A stretch of 64,000 bases of DNA from the NCBI GenBank assembly GCA_015056795.1, contig SVFO01000022.1:1-64000 (forward strand), in the 5' to 3' direction. The stretch comes from Lachnospiraceae bacterium. Lineage in GTDB: Bacteria; Bacillota; Clostridia; Lachnospirales; Lachnospiraceae. The first letter of the stretch is position 1. Each line of letters opens with the position of its first letter. The notes under the pieces are model-generated. The model saw only the letters and a list, made by a program, of their open reading frames with translations, searched no databases and was not told the origin of the DNA. The translations under genes and the position numbers were made by a program. Below, in pieces: positions 43,846 to 51,911 of this stretch.

Positions 43846-44025
43846 ATGGCGGACAATAAAATTCAGATTGGAAAAGATATCGTTGTTATTCCTGTTAATA
43901 TGGAAAACAGGTCTATCGAAGATATCGCGAGAGAAGCGGCACTTAGGATCATTGAGGCAACGGATTCTATGGCAAAACAAAGGAAAATGGAGAAAAAAGA
44001 AAGGAGCCATTCGGATGAGTTATGA
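43846..44025 (+). CDS. Small protein overlapping the next gene
   Basis: This 59-residue frame starts with ATG at 43846 behind GGAGGAAG and ends 11 bases inside the next gene. It contains DIVVIPVNMENRSIEDIAREAALRI-like helical sequence in two parts and a basic tail. I do not recognise it. The good ribosome binding site and overlap argue that it is translated, coupled to the gene at 44015. Confidence 0.5.
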   Translation: MADNKIQIGKDIVVIPVNMENRSIEDIAREAALRIIEATDSMAKQRKMEKKERSHSDEL

Positions 44026-44605
44026 TATTTATCTTACGGAAAGAGTATCTGGCGAAACCATAAAGCTCCCGATTAAACATGTGATGACAGGGGGAACCTT
44101 CTGTGCGAATTATAATACGAAGACAGGTACTTTTACGCCAGCAACCATCGAAGATGCATGGTTAAACATAACCTATAACTATAGTCGTTACTATTATGTG
44201 GCTACGGAAAATGATGACAGGTTTTATGGTGAAAAGGACTATGGCGACAGAGAATATGGCAACCTTGGAATAAGAGGCCTTTACGGGAAGACGGGTTTGG
44301 AGTCGATTGCCATGCTTAATGACATGATATCTAGCATAGAGTCGAAATATAAGAAGGACGGTGAATGGATCAATTCAAGGAGGAGAACGAATATATCTAA
44401 AGACAAGCATGGAAAAGAATGCCATCCCGTGGAATTACTTTTACACCATGAGGAAAAATATACAGAGGAGCAAGTTGAAATGGATGTATATGAAGGCCCT
44501 AACGAAGATTATTGGATTGGTACCGCGGCCAATGCCTTGAAACCACTGTACCAGTTGAAGGTGTATGCTGAATTAAGACCTGATGGGATTTGGACAGGTG
44601 ACTGA
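44015..44605 (+). CDS. Hypothetical protein
   Basis: This 196-residue protein begins with MSYDIYLTER and has Tyr/Asp-rich central segments (YNYSRYYYV, GEKDYGDREYG). I do not recognise it; the length and style suit phage or integrative-element genes. AGGAG lies inside the upstream small gene before the ATG at 44015. Length and composition give no sign of damage. Confidence 0.55.
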   Translation: MSYDIYLTERVSGETIKLPIKHVMTGGTFCANYNTKTGTFTPATIEDAWLNITYNYSRYYYVATENDDRFYGEKDYGDREYGNLGIRGLYGKTGLESIAMLNDMISSIESKYKKDGEWINSRRRTNISKDKHGKECHPVELLLHHEEKYTEEQVEMDVYEGPNEDYWIGTAANALKPLYQLKVYAELRPDGIWTGD

Positions 44606-44639
44606 TCTGACTTTAGATTATGATTTGAAAGGGACGTCA

Positions 44640-44915
44640 ATGATAAAAGAAATGAAACTGATACATATATGTGAAGTATGTGGCAAGACAAAGATCATGA
44701 CCTCGGAGCAAGCGTTTGAAGAAGGCTGGGATTATCCGCCTAAAATGGGGGCGTTTGGAATTGTCTCGCCGCGGACCTGTGGAAATTGCGACATGCGATA
44801 TACGCTTCGGATGGCAATTCAAACGGGAAGAATTAAGGGCATAGAGGATATGACTCCAGAGCAACGTATTGTTCTGAATAGAATAATAAATGAGCCTGCG
44901 AGCATACAACCATGA
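44640..44915 (+). CDS. Small zinc-ribbon-like protein
   Basis: This 91-residue protein has two cysteine pairs, CEVC near residue 13 and CGNC near residue 50, suggesting a bound zinc ion. A second ATG at 44652 is a possible start. It is otherwise unknown and lies downstream of the hypothetical gene on the same strand. Confidence 0.5.
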   Translation: MIKEMKLIHICEVCGKTKIMTSEQAFEEGWDYPPKMGAFGIVSPRTCGNCDMRYTLRMAIQTGRIKGIEDMTPEQRIVLNRIINEPASIQP

Positions 44916-44957
44916 AATAGGGTAAATGAAAACAAAAGCAAAACAAAACGAACAAAA

Positions 44958-44987
44958 CACATTACGAACACATTACGACACATTACG
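44958..44987 (+). repeat. Three direct copies of CACATTACG
   Basis: CACATTACG occurs at 44958, 44969 and 44979, spaced 11 and 10 bases, that is, about one helical turn apart. The group lies 22 bases before the higBA promoter and may be a protein-binding array. Confidence 0.5.
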
Positions 44988-45008
44988 CGAATCTATTAGC
45001 AAAAGCAC

Positions 45009-45038
45009 TTGACAAATACATCAATAATGATGTATCAT
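45009..45038 (+). promoter_or_regulatory. higBA promoter with operator
   Basis: TTGACA (45009-45014) and TATCAT (45033-45038) have an 18-base spacer containing the inverted repeat ATACATCA/TGATGTAT (45016-45023 with 45028-45035). HigA-type antitoxins repress their own operon through such sites. Confidence 0.75.
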
Positions 45039-45055
45039 AAAGGTGGGTTAGTTAT

Positions 45056-45385
45056 TTGGAAATATATGATTATAAAACGATCGGTGGAAAAAATCTGATC
45101 TTAGAATACATAGAAAGCCTGTCAAAGTCGGAAAAACTGGAATTATATGATATCAGACATGAAATTAGAAAAAATGGACTAGATGCTTTTGAAAAGCTGG
45201 ATACTAGGCAGTTACGGGGCAAGCTCTGGGAGATTAGGGTATGGCGGACAAGGATTATGTACATAATTATCGATAAAGATGGAGTGGCTTTTTTACACAT
45301 ATGTAAGAAACAAAAGGGAAAAGCTGAAAAGCAAGAGCTTGAAAAGGCCATTCAGAGAGCAAAGAATGAAGGACTGTTGGTATAG
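45056..45385 (+). CDS. higB: HigB-type toxin (RelE superfamily)
   Basis: This 109-residue toxin has LRGKLWEIRVWRTRIMYI followed by FLHICKKQ, the core of the phage-Gp49/HigB family that cleaves mRNA on the ribosome. It starts with TTG behind AAGGTGG. The antitoxin gene follows 12 bases later, the toxin-first order typical of HigBA. Confidence 0.88.
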   Translation: MEIYDYKTIGGKNLILEYIESLSKSEKLELYDIRHEIRKNGLDAFEKLDTRQLRGKLWEIRVWRTRIMYIIIDKDGVAFLHICKKQKGKAEKQELEKAIQRAKNEGLLV

Positions 45386-45397
45386 GAGGAATAAACA

Positions 45398-45691
45398 ATG
45401 CTGGTAAAAAGCGATGGGTCAAAAGAAAAACAAATCATAGAAGAACTCATTCAGGATGACGAAAAACTGCGCAAGCAACATGAACTTTTTAAGGCTGAAA
45501 TGGCGTTCAAGCAGGAACTGATCAATGCCAGAAAATCAAAAGCGCTAACGCAGAAAGACATAAGTCGTATGACGGGATTGTCACAGCAGGCAGTGAGCCG
45601 CATGGAAAAGGGTGCAAGCGGAACCATAGAGACGATTATTCGCTACCTGGATTCCATTGGATACTCGCTTGCAATAAAGAAAAAGGCGTAA
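45398..45691 (+). CDS. higA: HigA-type antitoxin (XRE family)
   Basis: This 97-residue antitoxin has an Xre helix-turn-helix (about 47-80, LTQKDISRMTGLSQQAVSRM) and an N-terminal charged helix likely to wrap the toxin. GGAGG precedes the ATG. It should neutralise HigB and repress the operon through the dyad at 45016-45035. A terminator follows immediately. Confidence 0.88.
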   Translation: MLVKSDGSKEKQIIEELIQDDEKLRKQHELFKAEMAFKQELINARKSKALTQKDISRMTGLSQQAVSRMEKGASGTIETIIRYLDSIGYSLAIKKKA

Positions 45692-45722
45692 AAAGCACTC
45701 ACGAACGTGGGTGCTTTTATTT
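45692..45722 (+). terminator. Terminator after higBA
   Basis: AAAGCACTCAC (45692-45702) pairs with GTGGGTGCTTT (45707-45717) with one wobble pair and leads into TTTATTT, which itself merges with junction copy C. Confidence 0.75.
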
Positions 45723-45734
45723 GCCACGGCAGGA
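45719..45734 (+). repeat. Junction core copy C
   Basis: ATTTGCCACGGCAGGA repeats the crossover core of the phosphatase junctions (14 bases identical to copy D), placed directly on the T-run of the higBA terminator. It lacks the phosphatase start codon on its left and the TTTACACC pair at the usual distance on its right. Confidence 0.5.
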
Positions 45735-45932
45735 CGTCCTAAGAAGATTTATACTATCGCAGAACTTGGCCGGATAAGGCCAGAATTTTATGGGTGTGAA
45801 AGAAAAGAACTACTGTTTTACTACGAATCAGGAAAGAGGAAAGTGAGGTCTGTGGTTCGACTTATTTAACTTGACTTATAAAGCATCCAGAGTGATTAAT
45901 GGGATGAATTAATGGTCAAGGAGATAGTCAAG

Positions 45933-46448
45933 ATGGAAGAAACAAATACAAATAGAATAGAAGTACCAATAAAGGATGTGCTTTGGACGGGGGATGTTCA
46001 GCAAAAGCAAAACACTAATGCAATTTATGATTCTGGAAATTATACGGAAAAGTTTGAGAGGGACGTAATTGAGGCCAACAGAAGCATTGTTGTTTCCAGC
46101 CCGGGCATAAGAGCGGATAAACTTACTCGATTTATGGAAATCGTAAAACGAAGACAAGAAAGTGGAATAACAGTTACGATTATAACCACGGATCCAGACA
46201 ACATAGCTGTGGGGGATGCAGCAGTATGTTGCGAATTGTTAAAGGCTATGGAAAATGGCGGGATTGAGGTCGTAACCAAAGAAGAGGTTCTGGAATGCTT
46301 TGCCGTAATCGATGATGAGCTTGTTTGGCATGGTGGAATGAACCTTCTCGGCAAAGTTGATGCGTGGGATAACTTGATGAGGATCAAGAGCATCGATATT
46401 GCAGCAGAACTTCTAGAAATGGCACTAGGAGAAAAAGGAAAAACATAA
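45933..46448 (+). CDS. PLD-like phosphodiesterase domain protein
   Basis: This 171-residue protein resembles the C-terminal PLD-like domain found in some DNA helicases and nucleases: IVVSSPGIRADKL, TVTIITTDPDN and FAVIDDELVWHGGMNLLG. The classical HxK pair is not clear, so activity is uncertain. The start at 45933 follows AAGGAG; another ATG lies at 45912. It may be a stand-alone domain or a fragment of a larger defence-type protein. Confidence 0.6.
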   Translation: MEETNTNRIEVPIKDVLWTGDVQQKQNTNAIYDSGNYTEKFERDVIEANRSIVVSSPGIRADKLTRFMEIVKRRQESGITVTIITTDPDNIAVGDAAVCCELLKAMENGGIEVVTKEEVLECFAVIDDELVWHGGMNLLGKVDAWDNLMRIKSIDIAAELLEMALGEKGKT

Positions 46449-46506
46449 CTCTTTTAAGAAAAAACTATTGGCGGAGCGATTGCCAATGAAGTGTAGGCTC
46501 TGAAAA

Positions 46507-46530
46507 TTTACACCGTAGTTTACACCTTTT
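46507..46530 (+). repeat. Partial element end: paired TTTACACC
   Basis: TTTACACC occurs at 46507 and again at 46519, followed by TTTT, as in junction copies A and B, but no phosphatase core lies at the expected distance upstream. Confidence 0.45.
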
Positions 46531-46622
46531 TCTTACTGAAATATGCGGTTTTATGCCAAGATATACCGTGAAAATGGAAATTCGAAATATGAAAGGATCC
46601 AAGAAGTACGGAGAATAAAGGT

Positions 46623-46735
46623 ATGATAAAAGTGTTATTCATTTGCCACGGCAGTGGTTTAACAATGGGGCAAAAAAGCAAGTAAATAATGGGTTTCGGA
46701 GAGGTGAGAGGAAATTTTACCTAATGTTTACCTGA
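46623..46735 (+). repeat. Junction copy D: phosphatase 5' end joined to element end
   Basis: ATG at 46623 begins MIKVLFICHGSGLTMGQKSK and stops. The core ATTTGCCACGGCA is followed after exactly the same 62 bases as in copies A and B by the diverged pair TTTACCT/GTTTACCT (from 46716). GGAG-type sequence precedes the ATG, so the start signals were also copied. Confidence 0.6.
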
Positions 46736-46742
46736 TGTGAAG

Positions 46743-46767
46743 AGGATGCGTGCGGCATCCTTTTTTT
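46743..46767 (+). terminator. Terminator downstream of junction D
   Basis: AGGATGC (46743-46749) pairs with GCATCCT (46755-46761), followed by seven T. Confidence 0.8.
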
Positions 46768-46845
46768 ATTGCGAAAAATTGTAAGTGCACTTCCAAAAAA
46801 TAGGCATTGTAGTGAAGGAAAAGAAAAAGAGAAGGAAGTGATTTA

Positions 46846-47490
46846 ATGCTGAAAAATTATCAGGAAGTGCTTGAGTATGCCTTTGACATTCTGAATATGA
46901 CATATTTCGGAGGATCATTACCGCCCATTGTGATCTGCATTATGAGCAGTCCAAGAACAAACGGGCATTATACGGTAAACAGAGAGTGGAGAGTGGATCA
47001 AGACAGGTTACATGAGATAAACATTTCCGCGGAGCATTTGGATCGACCAATAGAGAATGTCATGGCTACATTATGTCATGAGATGGTACATTACTATTGC
47101 GCCTTAAACAGCATAGCGGACACTTGCCAAGGGGGAAGGTATCATAACAAAAGGTTTAAGGAAGAGGCGGAAAAGCGCGGTTTGAGAATTAGCTACGCGC
47201 AGGGAATAGGGTGGAGCGTTACGGAGCCTACGCAAGAATTTTGTATAGTGCTTTCGAAGCATGGAATAGTGAAACCGCTTGACATTAACAGGGATGGTTA
47301 CATGGGATATGCCATGACTGTTGGGGGGCAAGACGGTAAGGCGGGAACAGGAATAAATGGTATAGGGACTCAAAGGAAAAAGGGCAGCACGCGGAAATAC
47401 CAGTGCCCATCCTGCGGAAACAGTTTTCGGGCAACGAAGGACATAAATGTGATGTGCCTTGACTGCCAAAAGATTTTCATAAAGGTCTGA
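46846..47490 (+). CDS. SprT-like zinc metalloprotease
   Basis: This 214-residue protein has HEMVH (78-82) as the zinc-metalloprotease motif of the SprT-like family and a C-terminal zinc ribbon, CPSCGNSF and CLDC. SprT relatives act on DNA-bound proteins, and SprT-like genes are common on phages and integrative elements. GAAGGAAGTG lies before the ATG. It is the only complete gene between junction D and the intact phosphatase. Confidence 0.82.
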   Translation: MLKNYQEVLEYAFDILNMTYFGGSLPPIVICIMSSPRTNGHYTVNREWRVDQDRLHEINISAEHLDRPIENVMATLCHEMVHYYCALNSIADTCQGGRYHNKRFKEEAEKRGLRISYAQGIGWSVTEPTQEFCIVLSKHGIVKPLDINRDGYMGYAMTVGGQDGKAGTGINGIGTQRKKGSTRKYQCPSCGNSFRATKDINVMCLDCQKIFIKV

Positions 47491-47608
47491 ATTGCCAAAT
47501 TGCCAAAAATCATGCCATTACAAAATGATGGGAGACGAGCGGAAGCACCAAAATAGGAATACCAAATTATGACAAGTTGTGCAAAGAAACGGAGAAAGCG
47601 AAAGGATA

Positions 47609-48166
47609 ATGGAAGCTTTTGAAAAGCAAGGAAATACAAGGGAAAACAAAGATATACAACGAAAAATCAAAGTGCTCATGATTTGCCACGGCAATATTTG
47701 TAGATCACCTATTTCTGAATTCGTCTTAAAGGATATGGTGGAGAAGCGGGGCATTCAGGATCAATTTGAGATTGCCTCAGCGGCGACGAGCACGGAGGAG
47801 ATCTGGGGCGGGCGCGGGAACCCGGTCTATCCGCCGGCGCAGGCGGTGCTGAGGGATCATGGGATCGGGGAAACGGCGTTTACGGATTTCAGTAATAAGA
47901 GGGCGCGTCAGGTGACGCGGGCGGACTATGCCCATTATGACTATCTGCTGTGCGCGGATGCGGCCAATATCAGGAATACCATGCGGATCACGGGGCCGGA
48001 TACGGAAGGGAAGATCAGGCTCCTTTTGGATTTCACGGAAAGGCCGGGGCGGAGCATTGCGGATCCCTGGTATACGGACCGTTTTGATGAAACCTACCGG
48101 GACGTGGTGGAGGGATGCACGGCATTTCTTGAGGTGCTCAGACAACGGGGCGAGATTAAAGCATGA
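47609..48166 (+). CDS. Low-molecular-weight protein-tyrosine phosphatase
   Basis: This 185-residue phosphatase has the active-site loop CHGNICRS, with Cys26 and Arg32, and the acid in DPWYTDRF. It removes phosphate from protein tyrosine or arginine residues. The first 20 residues are an extension not seen in typical members, which start near MIKVLFICHG. Base composition jumps from AT-rich to GC-rich near 47750, inside the gene, so the 5' end appears to have been swapped. It is the full-length counterpart of junction copies A-D. A GTG at 47579 is an alternative start. Confidence 0.85.
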   Translation: MEAFEKQGNTRENKDIQRKIKVLMICHGNICRSPISEFVLKDMVEKRGIQDQFEIASAATSTEEIWGGRGNPVYPPAQAVLRDHGIGETAFTDFSNKRARQVTRADYAHYDYLLCADAANIRNTMRITGPDTEGKIRLLLDFTERPGRSIADPWYTDRFDETYRDVVEGCTAFLEVLRQRGEIKA

Positions 48167-48311
48167 TGATAAAATGATGGCATTTTTAGGCTCGTTGGCA
48201 GGGTGGCTGGGAAAGATTTCGGCATGGCGCACTTGATTTTTAGAGCGGTAACATATAAAATGGGTAAGAAATAAAAGTGTCCGATGGCACTAAAGAAGGA
48301 TCGGAAGTTAA

Positions 48312-49682
48312 ATGAACGAGAAGACAAATTTTACGCAAGGGCGGATTGTGATGCCGCTTTTGCGTTTTGCTTTGCCTGTGATGTTTGCGCTGTTTTTGCA
48401 GGCGATGTATGGTGCGGTGGATCTGTTTGTGGTGGGGAAGTTTGCAACGCCGGAGGACGTATCGGCGGTGTCGACGGGTTCCATGATCATGATGACGTTG
48501 GCAAATATTGTGACGAGCCTGTCCATGGGGACCACGGTGTATTTTGGTCAGCAGATCGGCATGGGAAAGTCAAAGAAGGGCGGAGAGATCATCGGTGCCA
48601 GCATTGCGCTTTTTGCAACGCTGGGGATCATTATGTCGGTGCTGATCCCGGTGTTTGCATCGAGGATTGCGACCATTATGCAGGCGCCTGCAGATGCCTT
48701 TGGCGAAACGGTGGCGTACGTGCGGATCTGCGGCGGTGGCATGATCGCCATTATCGCTTATAATCTGATCGGTGCCATTTTCCGGGGCATGGGGGATTCG
48801 AAGACGCCGCTTCTTGCCGTGGGAATTGCTTGTGTTGCCAATATTGTCGGAGACCTGATTTTGATCGCAGGCATGGGGCTTGGCGCTGCAGGGGCGGCCA
48901 TTGCAACGGTGGCGGCGCAGGTGATCAGCGTTGTCTGTTGTATTCTTGTGGTGTCGAAAAAGAAATTTGAGTTTGAGTTTCGGCGCAGCATGATCAGGTT
49001 CCATAAGGAAATCATCGGGCGGGTTCTTAAACTTGGGATTCCCATTGCCCTGCAGGATTTTCTTGTGGGGATTTCGTTTTTGGTGATCCAGGCGATTGTA
49101 AATACCCTTGGCGTTACGGCGTCGGCGGGCGTGGGCGTAGCGGAGAAGGTGTGCGGCTTTATCATGCTGGTGCCCTCGGCATTTATGCAGTCCATTTCTG
49201 CCTTTGTGGCGCAGAATGTGGGTGCAGGAAAGATGGACAGGGCGTACAAGGCTTTGCGGAGTGCCATTTTGGTGTCCTTTGCCTTTGGATTTAGCATGTT
49301 CGTGTTGGCGTTTTTCCGAGGGGATCTGCTGACGGGGCTGTTTGCAAAGGATCAGGACGTGATTCTTGCGGGCGCGGAGTATTTAAAGTCTTACGCCATT
49401 GACTGTCTGCTGACTTGCTTTTTGTTCTGTTTTATCGGGTTTTACAATGGCTGTGGCAATACGACCTTTGTCATGGTACAGGGGATCATTGGAGCGTTCT
49501 GTGTAAGGATTCCGGTGTGCTTTTTGATGAGCAGGTTGGAGCCGGTAAAGCTGTTTCACATCGGTCTGGCGACGCCTTGTTCCACGCTGGTGCAGATTCT
49601 GCTGTGTTTCTCGTTCCTGGCATGGCTTTCGCGAAGAAAACCGGGGAAATCCGGAGAGATGAATGAGACGGGAAAGTGGTAG
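48312..49682 (+). CDS. MATE family exporter
   Basis: This 456-residue membrane exporter has about twelve helices and PVMFALFLQAMYGAVDLFVV in the first. It is clearly distinct from the MATE protein at 25997, being GC-richer and without its N-terminal extension. It lies downstream of the phosphatase on the same strand with 145 bases between. The substrate is unknown; drugs or metabolites are typical. Confidence 0.9.
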   Translation: MNEKTNFTQGRIVMPLLRFALPVMFALFLQAMYGAVDLFVVGKFATPEDVSAVSTGSMIMMTLANIVTSLSMGTTVYFGQQIGMGKSKKGGEIIGASIALFATLGIIMSVLIPVFASRIATIMQAPADAFGETVAYVRICGGGMIAIIAYNLIGAIFRGMGDSKTPLLAVGIACVANIVGDLILIAGMGLGAAGAAIATVAAQVISVVCCILVVSKKKFEFEFRRSMIRFHKEIIGRVLKLGIPIALQDFLVGISFLVIQAIVNTLGVTASAGVGVAEKVCGFIMLVPSAFMQSISAFVAQNVGAGKMDRAYKALRSAILVSFAFGFSMFVLAFFRGDLLTGLFAKDQDVILAGAEYLKSYAIDCLLTCFLFCFIGFYNGCGNTTFVMVQGIIGAFCVRIPVCFLMSRLEPVKLFHIGLATPCSTLVQILLCFSFLAWLSRRKPGKSGEMNETGKW

Positions 49683-49735
49683 TAGGGATGACGATTCCGG
49701 TGTAAGACAGGCACGTCCATAGCCCTCAAAAAAGG

Positions 49736-49765
49736 TTGACAGGAAACCTGCCCTAAGGTTAGGAT
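49736..49765 (+). promoter_or_regulatory. Promoter of the Bce-type two-component genes
   Basis: TTGACA (49736-49741) and TAGGAT (49760-49765) are 18 bases apart, 36 bases before the response regulator start. Confidence 0.6.
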
Positions 49766-49801
49766 GAAAGAGTAGTTTTTTTTCGCGTGAGGAAGGGAAA
49801 C

Positions 49802-50527
49802 ATGAAAAAGATTGGCATTTTGGAAGATGACGAAGCGATGGGGAAGGAGCTTCAGTATTATCTGGAGTCTAACGGATATGAGGCACGGTGGATCGAGCCC
49901 GCAGAGTATACTGGGAAGAAGGCGGAGGAGCTGGTAAAGCTGCTTCTTGATGAGAATTTGTATCTTTTGCTTTTAGACGTGGGCCTTCCAGGAATCAACG
50001 GATTGCATGTATGCAAGGAATTCCGGAAGGTGTCTGAATGCCCGGTGATCATGATTACAAGTAAGAATGATGATCTGACGGAGCTGATGGCAATCAACAA
50101 CGGTGCGGATGATTTTGTGGCAAAGCCTTTTAATCCGCAGATTTTGATCGCACACATGGAATCGGTGCTGAAGCGTACCTATAAGGCGGCTGCGGTTTCT
50201 GATGAGATGCACGTGGTCCAGGAGATTGAGGCCGGCGGCGAGAAGCGGCGGCAGGAGTTTACGCTGGAGCTTTCCAGGGGACGCGTGGTTGCGGGTTCTT
50301 CCGTGGAGCTTTCCAAAAATGAACTGCAGATTCTGAAGATCCTTGTAAAGAATCAGGGAAACATTGTGTCACGCGATGACATTATGAATGAGTTGTGGGA
50401 CAATTGTATGTTTGTGGATGACAACACGCTGACGGTGAACATGACGCGTCTTAAGGGAAAGCTGGAGGAAATCGGAATCACCGGGGCCATTGTGACAAAG
50501 CGTGGCATGGGATATCAGCTGCAGTAA
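49802..50527 (+). CDS. BceR-type response regulator
   Basis: This 241-residue OmpR-family regulator has phosphoacceptor Asp59 in LLLDVGLPG and a winged helix with SKNELQILKIL. Place and partner (a short kinase without an extracellular sensor, then an ABC module) mark it as the regulator of a peptide-antibiotic detoxification system. GGAAGGG before the ATG at 49802 sets the start. Confidence 0.85.
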   Translation: MKKIGILEDDEAMGKELQYYLESNGYEARWIEPAEYTGKKAEELVKLLLDENLYLLLLDVGLPGINGLHVCKEFRKVSECPVIMITSKNDDLTELMAINNGADDFVAKPFNPQILIAHMESVLKRTYKAAAVSDEMHVVQEIEAGGEKRRQEFTLELSRGRVVAGSSVELSKNELQILKILVKNQGNIVSRDDIMNELWDNCMFVDDNTLTVNMTRLKGKLEEIGITGAIVTKRGMGYQLQ

Positions 50528-50610
50528 GGCGCGGCATAAGAAAATGATTGTGGGAAGACGTTGGCCGCAACGAGGATCCAAGGCACAAGTAAAGCATCGA
50601 GGATGGATGG

Positions 50611-51639
50611 ATGACGTACGGAAATTATTTGAGGGAGCATGGCATTTGGACGGCGCTTTATCTTTTCCTTCTGGTTACCATCGAGCTTTTTCTGCTAACC
50701 ATGGCGGGGGGAAGCTTTTTGATGGGATATGTGTTCCTTGCCCTGACGGGGTGCTTTTTTGGCGGGACTTATTTTGAATATCACCGCATGAAACAGTATT
50801 TTGAGGAGCTTGAGGGCGCCATGTCCATCTTGAAGGAAAAGTATCTGTTTTACGAGATGATCGAGAAGCAGGAGACGCAGGAAGAGAATGTCGTAAAGGA
50901 GCTCTTTTATCAGGTGGAGACCAGTACGCTGGCGGAGTTTGAGAGTTTAAAGAAGAATTCGGAAGATTATCGGGATTTTGTGGAGACCTGGGTGCATGAG
51001 ATTAAGATTCCCATTGCGGTGATCAAGATGATTCTGGCGAACCACAAGGAGGCGGATTTTGGGCTTTCCGGTGAGGTGGACCGGATGGAGCGGTATGTGG
51101 AGCAGGCACTGTTTTACGCCAGGAGCTCTGCAGTATCGAAGGATTATCTGGTAGGTCTCATGAATCTGCAAAAAATTGTGCAGCAGACCATTCTTTCCTA
51201 TCGAAGACAGCTGCGGGAGATCAATGCAAGGATTGACTTGCATGATCTGGAGCAGGAGGTTTACAGCGACGGAAAGTGGGTGCAGTTTATGCTGGGGCAG
51301 GTTGTTGGTAACAGTATTAAGTATGCGCCAGAGAAGGATGTGGACGGCTGCGGGCTTGTTTTGGAGATTTATGCGACGAATACGGCGAATGCCATCCAGC
51401 TCCATGTTAGGGATAATGGCGTAGGCATTAAGGCAAATGAGGTGGACCGGGTATTTGACAAGGGCTTTACGGGCCATAACGGACGGAGTGGCGTGAAGTC
51501 CACGGGGATTGGGTTGTACCTTTGCAAGAAGCTTTGCGATAAGCTAGGGCACGGGATTACGCTGACATCCAGGGAGGGCGAGGGAACGGAGGTTATCTTT
51601 GTGTTCCCAAAATCCGGCATGACAAAGGTAATGGAATGA
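50611..51639 (+). CDS. BceS-type intramembrane-sensing kinase
   Basis: This 342-residue kinase has two closely spaced membrane helices (about 13-35 and 38-55) with almost no extracellular loop, as in BceS kinases that sense through their partner transporter. The phosphorylated histidine is His129 in WVHEIKIP, and the ATPase domain has STGIGLYL. It lies 83 bases after the regulator gene. Confidence 0.85.
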   Translation: MTYGNYLREHGIWTALYLFLLVTIELFLLTMAGGSFLMGYVFLALTGCFFGGTYFEYHRMKQYFEELEGAMSILKEKYLFYEMIEKQETQEENVVKELFYQVETSTLAEFESLKKNSEDYRDFVETWVHEIKIPIAVIKMILANHKEADFGLSGEVDRMERYVEQALFYARSSAVSKDYLVGLMNLQKIVQQTILSYRRQLREINARIDLHDLEQEVYSDGKWVQFMLGQVVGNSIKYAPEKDVDGCGLVLEIYATNTANAIQLHVRDNGVGIKANEVDRVFDKGFTGHNGRSGVKSTGIGLYLCKKLCDKLGHGITLTSREGEGTEVIFVFPKSGMTKVME

Positions 51640-51762
51640 TGATGTCTTCAAAGGTGCATGACGATGAAGGCGAAATATGGGCGGTGACTGGGCATTGGCA
51701 AAAGGTTCATCGCTCTTTTTTTGCGTAGCCACGGCGGCGGAGCAAGGCATGCCTTTCCTAAT

Positions 51763-51827
51763 CTTACAAAACCGTAAGGTTTCAGTAAGGAAGATGCATG
51801 GAAAACCTTGATCGGTGAAGTTATAAT
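51763..51827 (+). promoter_or_regulatory. Promoter and BceR-type box of the ABC module
   Basis: CTTAC (51763-51767) and GTAAG (51774-51778) form an inverted repeat, and a further GTAAGG follows at 51785. They lie just upstream of TGGAAA (51799-51804) and TATAAT (51822-51827), spaced by 17 bases. Bce-type regulators bind such inverted repeats before the -35. This 272-base gap shows nothing else. Confidence 0.55.
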
Positions 51828-51911
51828 TGGTATGTCAAGACAACGTGGTAAGAGGGCAGCCGTACGTGTCAGGTAAAGGATGGTTAGTCTGAAAAAAGGA
51901 AGGTAAACATT

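Noticed and set aside
48284..48763. 159-codon plus-strand frame overlapping the second MATE gene
   Set aside because: It is a +1/+2 shadow of the MATE coding sequence with an abnormal Cys/Asp/His-rich composition.
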